Positions 44,981 through 54,931 of a stretch of DNA of 64,000 nt are shown piece by piece. Both the position numbers and the translations under genes were made by a program. The DNA lies in assembly GCA_964509885.1 (NCBI GenBank), contig CAZDZL010000009.1, positions 1 through 64,000 of the forward strand. The letters are read 5' to 3'. Source of the stretch: Palsa-1447 sp964509885 (GTDB lineage Bacteria > Verrucomicrobiota > Verrucomicrobiia > Opitutales > Opitutaceae). The notes under the pieces are model-generated. The model saw only the letters and a program-made list of their open reading frames with translations, was not told the DNA's origin and did not search any database. Every line of letters starts with the position of its first letter. The stretch's first letter is position 1.

Positions 44981-45077
44981 CCGCTCCCATGCCGCCCGCG
45001 AGACCTGCCTTCATGGGAGGCCGCCGGTTCTTGATCCTGCAATGACCCTCGTTCGGCGTAACTCCCTCACCTTCACC

Positions 45078-47126
45078 ATGTGGATTTCATCGTTCCTCCG
45101 AGCGTCCGTAACAGCCGCCTTGCTCACGTTAGCCTCCGCTGCTTCGGCTCAAGAGCTCTACGTGGGCACAAACTACCATCCGCATGATTCGAAACCGGAG
45201 ACTTGGATCAACGACATCGCGCTAATGAAATCGGCGGGCTTCCGAGTCGTGAGGATGGGGCACCTTGCCTGGGACAGCTTCGAGCCGACAGACGGGAATT
45301 TCAGTTTCACATGGTTCGACCGGGTGATGGACATGATGAACGACGCCGGGATCAAGGTGGTCCTGGATGTAGCGGTGAGGCCGGCCCCGATCTGGCTGCA
45401 TCAGAAGTACCCGACCATGGACATCACGGACAGCAGCGGGAATGTTCTCTATCCCAACCACCGCTACATGGTCGATGTTGGCGACCCCATGTATCAACAG
45501 TACGCCCTTCGCTTCACGGATGCCCTTACAAGGCACTATGCAAAACATCCGGCCCTGCTGGCCTTTGGGATAGACAACGAACCCGGCGATGGGCCGATCT
45601 CATATTCCCCGACGGTGAAGGCGCGCTTCATCGCGTGGCTGCAGGCCAAGTACGGCACCGTGGACAACCTGAATGTTGCGTGGGCCTCGCAGCGATGGTC
45701 GCGGAGGATCGGGGCCTTCGACGAGGTGGGACTTCCGGTTTCCGGTCGGATTGAGGGTCCCCCGGAGAGGGTCCTCGACTTCCGGCGCTTCATTTCCGGC
45801 GAAGTGTGCGGGATCCTGCAGAAGGTCATCGCCAAAGTGAACGAGAACGCCCCAGGCGTGCTGACAACCACGAACATGTGGTACTACAGCTACTCGAAGT
45901 ATTTCGACTATTCCGGGATGGCCTATGCGGGAATGATCGCACGCGGTGGGTGCGGATTTTACCCGGGCAACTCCCTGCAGAAGAATGAGGGCATAGAGCA
46001 GGCGCTCTTTGGAATGGCGCGGATTCAGTTCGAGAATACGACGCCGTTCTGGTGCACGGAGTTCACGACCCACACGGCAGTTCCAGGCTCGATCCGCAAG
46101 TCAGCCTATGCCTCGCTGATGGGAGGAAACCAGATGGTGTGCGGCTGGACGTGGCAGGCCATGCAAGGGGGCGAGGAGCAATACCTGCAGGGGATGGTCG
46201 ATTGGGACGGCGTCCCCAACCGCAAGTATGAGGAGTACAGGATGATTGCCGACGAATTTAGGAAGATAGGGCCCCACGGATTTCCCTATCACCCACACCC
46301 CGAGGTTGCGCTTGCATTCTCCTTCGACAGCCAAATCGCAAGCGCCCGGTTCCCGGAATTGCATGACAACCAGATCCAGGCGGCATTTAATGTGTTCAGC
46401 AAACGGAACGTCGAAACGAGCGTTGTGGAGATAAGCCACAGCTCCCTGCACTACAAACTTTTGGTGGTTCCCGGTGTCGCGCTTATGGACGAGCCGACGG
46501 CCACAAAAATCCGCGAGTTTGCGCGGAAGGGTGGAACAGTGCTCATGACCGGATATTCGGCTATGCTCGACGAGCATGGGCAGGTCTTTTCGAGCACACT
46601 CCCGGGCCGCCTAAACGATCTCTTTGGGATCCGCATTTCCGGATTCGAAGAGACGGATCAATTCAATGAGCTGTCGAAGCTTGGCCTAAGGGGTGACGCG
46701 CTGCGCATTTCCTATGACGGCCACGGCATCGACAGCCTGTCGCCCAGATTCGATGTGATTCATCCTCAAGGAGCGACGGTCCTCGGCCGGCTTGTTGGCC
46801 TCGACCAGGATTACCCCATTGTGACTTCGCATCCCTACGGATCCGGCACCGCAATTTACGTGGGTCTTCCGGCCCGTGAGAATGTACTCGCGCCGATCGT
46901 CGGCGACCTGATCAATCGCCTCGGGATCGACAAGGGGCCGGCGGTGCCGGAGGGTGTGATGGCCCGGCAGATCGATGGCACCCATTTTCTCTACTTGAAC
47001 CTCGACGGAACGGCAAAACGCATTGAGCTCAGGGGGAAGGCCACGAGCATCCTCTATGATCGGCAGTACGTGGACGCCTTCACAATCGATCCCTACCAGC
47101 CGGAATTTGTGGAAAGGAACCCCTAA
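45078..47126 (+). CDS. GH42 beta-galactosidase-like enzyme with signal peptide
   Basis: 682 residues from MWISSFLRASVTAALLTLAS; ATG codons further upstream (45042, 44958) would add a charged extension, so this start is preferred. GH42 order: TIM barrel with acid/base E168 in FGIDNEPG and nucleophile E328 in FWCTEFTT, the beta-galactosidase trimerisation domain near 410-600, and a C-terminal beta domain. GH42 enzymes are usually cytoplasmic; here the signal peptide predicts export. Substrate could be a beta-galactoside in arabinogalactan or a related polymer. Confidence 0.86.
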   Translation: MWISSFLRASVTAALLTLASAASAQELYVGTNYHPHDSKPETWINDIALMKSAGFRVVRMGHLAWDSFEPTDGNFSFTWFDRVMDMMNDAGIKVVLDVAVRPAPIWLHQKYPTMDITDSSGNVLYPNHRYMVDVGDPMYQQYALRFTDALTRHYAKHPALLAFGIDNEPGDGPISYSPTVKARFIAWLQAKYGTVDNLNVAWASQRWSRRIGAFDEVGLPVSGRIEGPPERVLDFRRFISGEVCGILQKVIAKVNENAPGVLTTTNMWYYSYSKYFDYSGMAYAGMIARGGCGFYPGNSLQKNEGIEQALFGMARIQFENTTPFWCTEFTTHTAVPGSIRKSAYASLMGGNQMVCGWTWQAMQGGEEQYLQGMVDWDGVPNRKYEEYRMIADEFRKIGPHGFPYHPHPEVALAFSFDSQIASARFPELHDNQIQAAFNVFSKRNVETSVVEISHSSLHYKLLVVPGVALMDEPTATKIREFARKGGTVLMTGYSAMLDEHGQVFSSTLPGRLNDLFGIRISGFEETDQFNELSKLGLRGDALRISYDGHGIDSLSPRFDVIHPQGATVLGRLVGLDQDYPIVTSHPYGSGTAIYVGLPARENVLAPIVGDLINRLGIDKGPAVPEGVMARQIDGTHFLYLNLDGTAKRIELRGKATSILYDRQYVDAFTIDPYQPEFVERNP

Positions 47127-47327
47127 AGGGGAACGTCGACCCTCCTGCATTCCCTTCCCGGAACTCGATTCCCCGATCCATGGCTCGCAGCGGAATATGC
47201 AGGCCGCTCCATTTCGAAAAAGAAGATCCGGGCTTTCCTGAAATTCCGGGCGAATTGCAACATCGCGTCATTGGAACTCGGGAGCCAGATACGACGACTG
47301 TTCCCGTGCTCCTGCATTGGGAAGTTT

Positions 47328-47360
47328 GCCGATGGGAGCCATCCCATGAAAGCCATCGGC
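47328..47360. promoter_or_regulatory. Inverted repeat GCCGATGG-N17-CCATCGGC before lacI-like gene
   Basis: Two 8-base arms, 50 bases before the regulator start. Possible autoregulatory operator. The rest of the 47127-47410 gap shows no gene I can support. Confidence 0.35.
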
Positions 47361-47410
47361 CGTTGATCACTTGACTGCGGGTTCGAGTCGCCTCAGGAAC
47401 TCTGGGAGAC

Positions 47411-48496
47411 ATGAACACCGTTGTGCCACCCCGCACGGCGTCCACGCTCCAAGCCGTTGCAAGAAGGGCTGGAGTTTCCATTTCCACGGCATCGCGGTGC
47501 ATGAGCGGCGCTGCGAAGATGGCGAACTCCACGCAGCAGCGGGTCTTCGCCGCGGCGACGGCCGTCGGCTACAAGCACAACGCCCTGGTGGGCCAGGTCA
47601 TGCGGGCAACCCGCCGCGGCGAGGCGCAAAACCATCTCGGGACTATCGCCTTCGTGACGCCGGTCGCCGACTCCCATGAATGGCGGGCAACCCCGACCCT
47701 CCAGAGCAACTGGGAGGCCGCTCGCGAGCGCGCCGAATCATTCGGGTACGGGATCACGGAGTTCACGCTGTGCTCGAGCGGGATGACGGGACAGCGGCTC
47801 GGCGGGATTCTTGCTGCCCGCGGGATAGGCGGCGCGCTCCTGGCGGCATTTCCGACCGAGCCTCACACGATCTCGTTTCCGTGGAACGACTTTGCAATCG
47901 TGCAGGTGGGCCACCAGATCGCGTCGCCGCGCCTCGATTGCGTCCTGAGCGACCATTCGGAGGCCGTGACGATGGCCGCAAGGACGATCGCGCAGAGCGG
48001 CTACCGGCGCATCGGGCTCGCGATCGAAAAATATCAGGACAACATAACAGACGGCAGGTGGTCCCTCGGTTACGCGGGGCTCTCAGTGACAATGCCCACA
48101 TTGGCCCAGATTCCGCCACTCCTGCCGGCGCAAATGAGCAAAGACCTTTTTCTGGCCTGGGTCGACAAGCACAAGGTCGACTGCGTGCTGACTCTCTCTA
48201 CATTCCGCAATGAGCCCAACATCATGGATGCATGGCTTGCGGCCAGAGGCAGGCAGATTCCTGGGGATGTCGGCCTTGTCTCGCTCGACGTGACACGGGT
48301 TCATTCGGACTGGTCCGGGGTCAAGCAGCACTCCGAGGAGATTGGCCGCGCCGCGGTCGACATGTTGTTTTCGAAGCTGCAGGCGGGGGAGCGCGGGATT
48401 CCCCAGCTTCCCCGCACGCTTCAGGTCCACGGGCACTGGCACGACGGCGGGACATTGCGGCCGCCAATTGGAGCCAAGGTCGCCTGCGAGGTTTGA
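47411..48496 (+). CDS. LacI-family transcriptional regulator
   Basis: 361 residues. N-terminal LacI helix-turn-helix TLQAVARRAGVSISTASRCM with hinge helix following, then a periplasmic-binding-protein-like ligand domain (RLGGILAARGIGGALLAAFP; GLVSLDVTRVHSDWSGVKQH). Downstream of secreted GH39/GH42 genes and upstream of a TonB receptor cluster, so it probably controls sugar utilisation here. Effector unknown. Confidence 0.92.
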   Translation: MNTVVPPRTASTLQAVARRAGVSISTASRCMSGAAKMANSTQQRVFAAATAVGYKHNALVGQVMRATRRGEAQNHLGTIAFVTPVADSHEWRATPTLQSNWEAARERAESFGYGITEFTLCSSGMTGQRLGGILAARGIGGALLAAFPTEPHTISFPWNDFAIVQVGHQIASPRLDCVLSDHSEAVTMAARTIAQSGYRRIGLAIEKYQDNITDGRWSLGYAGLSVTMPTLAQIPPLLPAQMSKDLFLAWVDKHKVDCVLTLSTFRNEPNIMDAWLAARGRQIPGDVGLVSLDVTRVHSDWSGVKQHSEEIGRAAVDMLFSKLQAGERGIPQLPRTLQVHGHWHDGGTLRPPIGAKVACEV

Positions 48497-48631
48497 GTTA
48501 CGTGCGAGCGGTCGCAGCGGCCGCGCCTCAGAAGCGACAGCGCTGGGCTCAAGCACGTCCGCACTTCCCAGATTCTAGGAAGGGCTTGCGGGCGCCCTTG
48601 ACTGCGGCTGTGTTGTGCCACCCAAACCCCA

Positions 48632-51079
48632 ATGAAGTCGCGACGGTATTTCTCCTCGGTCTGGATTGCATTTCTGCTGGGGGCCGGAGCCATTCTCATT
48701 TGGAACACCGCCGCCCGAATCAATCGCCTCGATTACCTCTCAACCATTGGGGCGCCCGCCGAGGGTCACGCCGGTGGTGTCACCGGTTCCGCTCAGGGCG
48801 ATGCAGAACTGACGCCCAACAATTCGCTGCCGATACCCGATCAACTCGAAGCGAGTTACCACTGGCTCGCGCAAACCCAGCGCATGCTGAATCGCGGCGA
48901 AGCCAGAGTGCGCCACATCGACTACGAGAATGCACCTTTCGGACGGACGGTGCTTGCGCCCTCACCTTATCGATGGTGGCTGGGTTTCCTGGCGTGGTGT
49001 GAGCATTTAACCACTGGAGCGTCCCCCTCGACGCTGGTCGAAAAGGCAGCACTCTTGGCCGATCCGCTTTTATGGGGAATTGTCATTCTGGGATCGGCGA
49101 TTTTCGCCGCGACGTGTTTTGGTTCGCTTTCCGCCTCTCTCGTATCCGTCGGCCTAGTCTCTCTTTTCCCGTTCATCACCGGCTTTTGGCCAGGCGCGCC
49201 CGATGACCGGGGCCTCGCTCAGGCTCTCGCGATGGCGAGCGTGCTGCTCCTTTGCCGCGCTGCAGCGGCAGTGCCCGAGGACGAGAAAGCAAGGCGACGT
49301 TGGTTCATTCTTGCCGGCATCGCGGGCGGGCTTGGCTTGTGGGTCAAAGCGTCCGTGCAGCTTCCGGTACTTTGGGGAATTGCCGGCGGCGGTCTCCTCG
49401 TCCCCCTCCTCGGCCCGCGCGGCGATACGCCGGCAAACGGCCGGAGACCTCTGCTTCCTTGGCGCGCCTGGGCCTGGGCGGGCGCCGCGACCACGATTCT
49501 GGCCTCATTTGTCGAATACACGTCGTCCGAGCTATGGGCTTGGGAACTGTCGTTTGTCCACCCGCTCCAGGGCCTGGCGTGGCTCGGTGCGGGAGAACTG
49601 CTGGTCCAGGCCAGCGCTTGGCTGCAATACCGGACCTTCTCCCGGTCCCCCAAGAATCTCGTCCTGGTCTCGTTGTCCATCGCGGTTGTGATCGCCGTGC
49701 CCGCCGTGCTCGTGATCCGTCACGGCGCCGATCTTTTCATTCTCGACAGCATGGGCTCGCACCTGACTCGGCTCCGCGGAGGGATCGTGGCCCCAAGCCT
49801 GGCGGCGTGGATGGGAAACCAGGGACCCTCGATCTGGCTGTGGCTGACGCTGGCGCCGGTGGGCGCGCTGCTTCCGGCCGTCTGGGTGCTGAGGAATGGC
49901 CAGATCGCGACGCCGATTCGGGCGGCGGTTGCGATCACGCTGGGGCCGGTGGTGGTGGCGCTATTCCTCGCCTGCGTTAAGCTCACCTGGTGGCAAACTC
50001 TCGATGCTTTGCTGCTGGTGACGCTGGCCGCGGTGGCTCCGGGGATTTCTTCCCAGGCGACTGGCCGAAAGGCACGCCTTGGCTGGATAAGCGTCGTCGT
50101 CTTTTTGCTATCCCCCGGGTTAATTTTCGCCGTGGGTTGGGACCGACCAAAGCAGGGCGATGTCCTTAGACGTACAGAGCTCCAGGACCTGATTCTGCGC
50201 GATCTTGCGGGGTGGATCAGCCAGCATTCCGATCCGGGGTCCGCGATCGTGCTTTCGCCCCCCAGCGCGTCCGTTGCCCTTTGTTATTACGGAGCGTTCC
50301 GTGGCCTCGGCTCGGTGGGCGATGAAAACAAGGACGGCATAAGGGCCGCCATTCGCATCATGAGCGGCCGGAACATCGAAGTGGTGAAGGAGATGGTGAA
50401 TCGCCGCAAAATCACGCACATCGTCCTGCTGTCCTGGGACACGTTCTTCGGGGACTTTGCCCGAGCTACCGACGGCCAAGTCGAAGGAACCTTCGTCGAT
50501 AAGCTCAAGTTCACGACTCTTCCACACTGGCTGCGTCCCTTGGCGTACCCGTTGCCTTCGATCCCGGGTTTCGAGGACGAGTCCGTGACGGTTTTGGAGG
50601 TTGTCGATGAACAGGATGAGGCGACCACCTTGGGCAACATCGCGCTGTATTTTCTCGAAATTGGGGATCTGGGCCGAGCCCGGTCGGCGGCCGAGGGACT
50701 GACCCGATTCTCCACGGATTTCGGCGCCTGGGTCGCCCGTGCCCAGGTGGCTGCCGCCATCCATGATGATGCCGAATTGGACAAGGTCCTTAAGGTGCTG
50801 CAGTCGCGCCTGGCGCTGAGGGTTCAGCCCTTGATCTCATGGAACCGCCGTGTCGATCTCTCGGTGGTCTTGGCCCGGGCCAGAGTCACGGAGCTCGCCA
50901 GGAAACAACTAACTCTGTGTATCAATGCCATCGATGATGACCGCATCCGCTCACTGTCGCCGGGGTCCGTTTACCGGCTGCTGGTCTTGTGCAGAGGATT
51001 GGGAGTGACCATGCCGCCGGCGGAACAAGCCCTCGCGCTTAGCCTGGTGCCCCCGACCTTGCGCGTTCGATTGCAGTAG
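48632..51079 (+). CDS. Large multi-pass membrane protein, GT-C-like
   Basis: 815 residues. A signal-anchor helix (residues 8-25) is followed by a periplasmic segment (LEASYHWLAQTQRM, HIDYENAPFGRTV, APSPYRWWLGFLAW) and about ten further membrane helices to residue 500; the C-terminal about 310 residues are soluble with TPR-like helices. The region with ENAPFGR and DDRGLAQALAMA recalls GT-C glycosyltransferases and oligosaccharyl transferases, which place acidic residues in such loops, but the match is by eye. Possible protein or lipid glycosylation. Located between a LacI regulator and the FG-GAP protein. Ends 50 bases before it. Confidence 0.65.
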   Translation: MKSRRYFSSVWIAFLLGAGAILIWNTAARINRLDYLSTIGAPAEGHAGGVTGSAQGDAELTPNNSLPIPDQLEASYHWLAQTQRMLNRGEARVRHIDYENAPFGRTVLAPSPYRWWLGFLAWCEHLTTGASPSTLVEKAALLADPLLWGIVILGSAIFAATCFGSLSASLVSVGLVSLFPFITGFWPGAPDDRGLAQALAMASVLLLCRAAAAVPEDEKARRRWFILAGIAGGLGLWVKASVQLPVLWGIAGGGLLVPLLGPRGDTPANGRRPLLPWRAWAWAGAATTILASFVEYTSSELWAWELSFVHPLQGLAWLGAGELLVQASAWLQYRTFSRSPKNLVLVSLSIAVVIAVPAVLVIRHGADLFILDSMGSHLTRLRGGIVAPSLAAWMGNQGPSIWLWLTLAPVGALLPAVWVLRNGQIATPIRAAVAITLGPVVVALFLACVKLTWWQTLDALLLVTLAAVAPGISSQATGRKARLGWISVVVFLLSPGLIFAVGWDRPKQGDVLRRTELQDLILRDLAGWISQHSDPGSAIVLSPPSASVALCYYGAFRGLGSVGDENKDGIRAAIRIMSGRNIEVVKEMVNRRKITHIVLLSWDTFFGDFARATDGQVEGTFVDKLKFTTLPHWLRPLAYPLPSIPGFEDESVTVLEVVDEQDEATTLGNIALYFLEIGDLGRARSAAEGLTRFSTDFGAWVARAQVAAAIHDDAELDKVLKVLQSRLALRVQPLISWNRRVDLSVVLARARVTELARKQLTLCINAIDDDRIRSLSPGSVYRLLVLCRGLGVTMPPAEQALALSLVPPTLRVRLQ

Positions 51080-51129
51080 GGGGCATCACCGCCGCCGCAC
51101 CACTCCTCGGCTCCATTGAAAAAAGCACA

Positions 51130-54100
51130 ATGAATCGTCGGGAAATGATCGTGCGGTCCTCTGCCGCCGCCGTGGGCTTCAGCCTGCGCGGCTTGCTTCG
51201 GGCAGCGGCCCTGGAGACTCCCCAGGCCAAGCCGGTCCCGTTTGAGGCCGCGCCACTGGTGGGGCGCAAGTTGAACCCTCGTTCCGGCCCGCCCGGGAAA
51301 ACCATGTTCACCCTGCTGCCGCCCGAAACCACCGGCGTGCGGACGGAAAACCAGTACGCCGACCCGCAGATGAGGGGCGCGCTTTTCCAGCAATACAACG
51401 GCGGCTCCATTGGGACGGGCGTGGCTATCGGGGACTACGACAACGACGGAAGGCCCGATATTTTCGTCGTCAGCAAGACGGAATCGTGCCGGCTCTTCCG
51501 CAATCTCGGCGACTTCAAGTTCGAGGACGTGACGGACAAGGCCGGCGTCGGGGACAAGGGTGACGCGGCGAGGATTTGGAAGTTTGGCGCCACCTTCGCC
51601 GATGTGAACAACGACGGTCTCCTGGACATCTACGTCTGCCGCTACAACGCCCCGAACCTGCTCTACATCAACCAGGGCGACGGCACCTTCAAGGAGATGG
51701 CGCATGCCTACGGCCTGGACGTGGTCGATTCCTCGGTGATGGCGGCGTTCAGCGACTATGATCGCGACGGGCGGCTCGACGTGTACATCGCCACGAACAT
51801 GCTGGGCAACGAAGGCGACAGTGGCGGGCGGCGAGGGTATATGTTCCACAACCAGGGCGATGGGACGTTCCGGGACGTCACCGAAAAGGCGGGCATCGTT
51901 CTGCGCACCCGAAGCCATTCTGCAACCTGGTGGGATTATGATAACGACGGTTGGCCGGATCTCTACGTTGCCTACGACTACGGCGTGCCGGATTCCCTCT
52001 ACCACAACAACCGGGACGGAACGTTTACCGACGTGTCCGGAAGCGTCTTGCCGCACACGGCCTTCTCTTCCATGGGCTCGGATTACGGTGACGTGAACAA
52101 CGACGGGCTGATCGATTTCATCGTCGCCGACATGGCCTCCGCCACCCATGAGAAGGACCAGCGTATGATGGCCGATTCCAGAGCGCGCCTCGACGAAAGG
52201 CCGGATGGCGCCACAACAGTGGCGAAGATTCCTCGAAATGCCCTGCTGATCAATACGGGAACGGGTTATTTTCAGGAAGCGGCGTTTCTGGCGGGAGTCG
52301 CCGCCACCGATTGGACTTGGTCGATCCGTCTGGTGGATTTGGACAATGATGGTCGCCTCGACCTGCACGTCACAAATGGATTTCCGTACGATCCCAACGT
52401 TGACGTCGTGAAGCGCCAGATGAGCGCCGAAAGCCTGTCCGAGTCCGCACGGATCATGACGGCGAGTCCGATCCGTGCCGAAAAGCACATTGCCATGCGC
52501 AACCTCGGGAACCTCCAGTTTGAAGACGTCAGCGCGGACTGGGGCCTCGACCAACGGGCGGTGAGTTTTGGCGCCGCCTACGGCGACCTGGATGGGGACG
52601 GAGACCTCGATGTCGTCTATAGCAACTACCACGGCGGCGTCACCGTCCTGAGGAATGACTGCCAAACGGGGCATCGTGTGATTTTCGATCTCCGCGGGAC
52701 GCCCTCGAATCGGTTCGGCGTGGGGGCCACCATTCGAATCGAAAGCGCGCTGGGGGTGCAGGTGTCCACGCTGGGCCTCGCGCGGGGCTACCTTTCGAGC
52801 AGCGAGCCCATGCTCCAGTTCGGTCTGGGAGAGGACACGGTAATCAAGCGCCTCGTCGTAACCTGGCCGAGCGGCCACATGCAGGCCTGGGAAAACGTGG
52901 CGGTGGATCAGCGTTATCTGATTTCCGAACCCGCTGGACCCGCCGCACCCGCTTCCGTTTCCCAGCCGGCGGAGGCTTCGGCGCCCCGCGCGTCGTTTCA
53001 GGAGGTGAGCCATGGCCTGGGCCTTGCCGTGCGCATGCGGGAGGCGGCCGTCGACGAAGCTGCGCTCCAGCGCTTGGTGCCATTTCGCTTCAATCGCCGC
53101 GGTCCGGCCCTGGCGGTGGGGAGGCTGGCCGGAGGGGAAGGGGAATCGATCGTGATCGGAGGCACCACGCGGGACCTGCCTGCCATTGCCCGCCGCACCG
53201 GCGGGGCAAACTTCGAGGTCGATCCCCTTGCGGGAGTCTCCGCCAACCCGGTCGATAATGGGCCGATCTTGGTCTTCGACGCGAATGGCGACGGCAACGA
53301 CGATGTTCTCGTCACCATGGGGGGCAATTCGCTCCCTGCCGGTATGTCGGAGTACCAGCCCCGTCTCTACCTTGGCGATGGCCTGGGCGGCCTTCGACCC
53401 GCCGAGGGAGACGCCTTGCCGCCATTGTCGATCAACGCGGGGGCGGTCGCGGCCGCGGACTTTGATCGGGACGGATTGCTGGATGTGTTCATCGGCGGCC
53501 GCATCAGCTCCGGGCAGTACCCGTACGCGCCGCAAAGCGCCCTCCTGAAGAACCACGGCGGCAGGTTTGAGGATGTCACCGACACTGTGGCTCCCGGCTT
53601 GCGTGAAGTCGGCATGGTCACATCGGCCCTCTGGAGCGATGTGGACGGGGACGGGTGGCCGGACCTGCTGCTGACCCTTGAGTGGGGCCATGTGAAATAT
53701 TTCCATAACAAACGCGGCATGGGCTTCGAGGACTGGACGGAAAAAGCGGGCTTTGCCGCGGCGGGCACCGGATGGTGGACGTCGATCGCGTCGGCGGATT
53801 TCAACGGCGATGGCCGGCCCGACTATGTGGTGGGAAATTTGGGCTTAAATACGCAGTACCATGCAGATGCGGGACATCCGGCCCTGATCTACTCGGGCGA
53901 CTTCAACGGCGACGGTTCCTCGGAGCTGGTTGAGGCCTATTGCGAAGGCGACCGCGTTTATCCCTGGCGCGCGCGCCGCGATCTTGGCGCAGTGTTCCCG
54001 TTCATCTTGAGGCATTTCCCCCTCAACAACGATTATGCGCGGGCCACGGTGGGGGACATCTTCGGCGACGGCAGGATTGCGAAGGCCCAGCGCTTCGAGG

Positions 54101-54759
54101 CCACGGAGCTGCGCAGCGGCGTGTTCCTCAGCCAGAGCGATGGAACTTACCTCTTTGAACCACTGCCGCGGATCGCCCAGATTGCCCCGCTGCAGGGGAT
54201 CGTCGCCGGGGACTTCTTCGGCGACGGCAATGCCGGCATCTACGCGGTGCAAAATTCGTTCGCACCCATTCCCGCCGTCGGACGCTTCGACGGCGGAATC
54301 AGCCAGATGCTTCGCGGCGACGGCCAGGGCCACTTCGCCGCGGTGACTCCCGCCGAGAGCGGCTTAGTGGTGCCGCGCGACGCGAAAGCGCTCGTCGTTC
54401 TCGATCTCGACCACGACGGCTGGCCCGACTTCCTCGTATCGAGAAACAACGACGATATGCTCGCCTTTCGGAACAACGGCGTTGTCGGCCGCAGGTCCGT
54501 GGGCATCACGCTGCGTGGGCCGGCCGGCAATCCCACCGGGGTGGGTGCAAGGATCACCGTCGAATTGGCGGATGGCTCGACAAGGAGCAGCGAAGTGTTT
54601 GCCGGTTCCGGCTACTACAGCCAATCCACCTCGGCGTGTTTTTTTGGCTATTCGGACGCAAATCCCCCGCGCCAAGTCGGCGTTCGCTGGCCATTGGGGA
54701 TGACAACGCAGCATCCATTTCCTCCCGGATCGTCGTCATTGGTCCTCTCGCAGCGGTGA
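51130..54759 (+). CDS. Large secreted FG-GAP/VCBS and ASPIC/UnbV protein (CRTAC1-like)
   Basis: 1209 residues. N-terminus MNRREMIVRSSAAAVGFSLR resembles a twin-arginine signal. At least 13 calcium-type loops of the DxDxDGxxD kind are present (DYDNDGRPD, DVNNDGLLD, DLDGDGDLD, DFDRDGLLD, DVDGDGWPD and others). Two ASPIC/UnbV domains lie at about 522-600 and 1128-1205, so the protein is a duplicated half-unit of beta-propeller plus UnbV. Such proteins often sit beside TonB receptors in Opitutales. A role in binding extracellular glycans or proteins is inferred; no enzyme motif is seen. Followed after 172 bases by a TonB receptor. Confidence 0.88.
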   Translation: MNRREMIVRSSAAAVGFSLRGLLRAAALETPQAKPVPFEAAPLVGRKLNPRSGPPGKTMFTLLPPETTGVRTENQYADPQMRGALFQQYNGGSIGTGVAIGDYDNDGRPDIFVVSKTESCRLFRNLGDFKFEDVTDKAGVGDKGDAARIWKFGATFADVNNDGLLDIYVCRYNAPNLLYINQGDGTFKEMAHAYGLDVVDSSVMAAFSDYDRDGRLDVYIATNMLGNEGDSGGRRGYMFHNQGDGTFRDVTEKAGIVLRTRSHSATWWDYDNDGWPDLYVAYDYGVPDSLYHNNRDGTFTDVSGSVLPHTAFSSMGSDYGDVNNDGLIDFIVADMASATHEKDQRMMADSRARLDERPDGATTVAKIPRNALLINTGTGYFQEAAFLAGVAATDWTWSIRLVDLDNDGRLDLHVTNGFPYDPNVDVVKRQMSAESLSESARIMTASPIRAEKHIAMRNLGNLQFEDVSADWGLDQRAVSFGAAYGDLDGDGDLDVVYSNYHGGVTVLRNDCQTGHRVIFDLRGTPSNRFGVGATIRIESALGVQVSTLGLARGYLSSSEPMLQFGLGEDTVIKRLVVTWPSGHMQAWENVAVDQRYLISEPAGPAAPASVSQPAEASAPRASFQEVSHGLGLAVRMREAAVDEAALQRLVPFRFNRRGPALAVGRLAGGEGESIVIGGTTRDLPAIARRTGGANFEVDPLAGVSANPVDNGPILVFDANGDGNDDVLVTMGGNSLPAGMSEYQPRLYLGDGLGGLRPAEGDALPPLSINAGAVAAADFDRDGLLDVFIGGRISSGQYPYAPQSALLKNHGGRFEDVTDTVAPGLREVGMVTSALWSDVDGDGWPDLLLTLEWGHVKYFHNKRGMGFEDWTEKAGFAAAGTGWWTSIASADFNGDGRPDYVVGNLGLNTQYHADAGHPALIYSGDFNGDGSSELVEAYCEGDRVYPWRARRDLGAVFPFILRHFPLNNDYARATVGDIFGDGRIAKAQRFEATELRSGVFLSQSDGTYLFEPLPRIAQIAPLQGIVAGDFFGDGNAGIYAVQNSFAPIPAVGRFDGGISQMLRGDGQGHFAAVTPAESGLVVPRDAKALVVLDLDHDGWPDFLVSRNNDDMLAFRNNGVVGRRSVGITLRGPAGNPTGVGARITVELADGSTRSSEVFAGSGYYSQSTSACFFGYSDANPPRQVGVRWPLGMTTQHPFPPGSSSLVLSQR

Positions 54760-54909
54760 TTTAGCAACGTTTGCATAGGAACGGAATCGAGTTGGCGCCA
54801 GGCCTGAGGCACACCTCTCCCGTCAGCTACCGATTGCTTTACCCCGCAAACGACCCCGATCACCCCGTCTCCTGATTGGAGATTCCTGTCCACGCGAAGC
54901 GCAGCCTTT

Positions 54910-54924
54910 TACCTAACAACCACC
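54910..54924 (+). promoter_or_regulatory. Leader motif TACCTAACAACCACC before the second TonB receptor
   Basis: Starts 22 bases before the receptor ATG and resembles the leader of the other TonB receptor gene (14064-14075). No purine-rich ribosome site is visible. Confidence 0.4.
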
Positions 54925-54931
54925 CCAAACT

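Noticed and set aside
50971..53706. Minus-strand open frame of 911 codons opposite the FG-GAP protein
   Set aside because: Antisense shadow; the plus-strand protein has regular calcium-loop repeats and UnbV domains.
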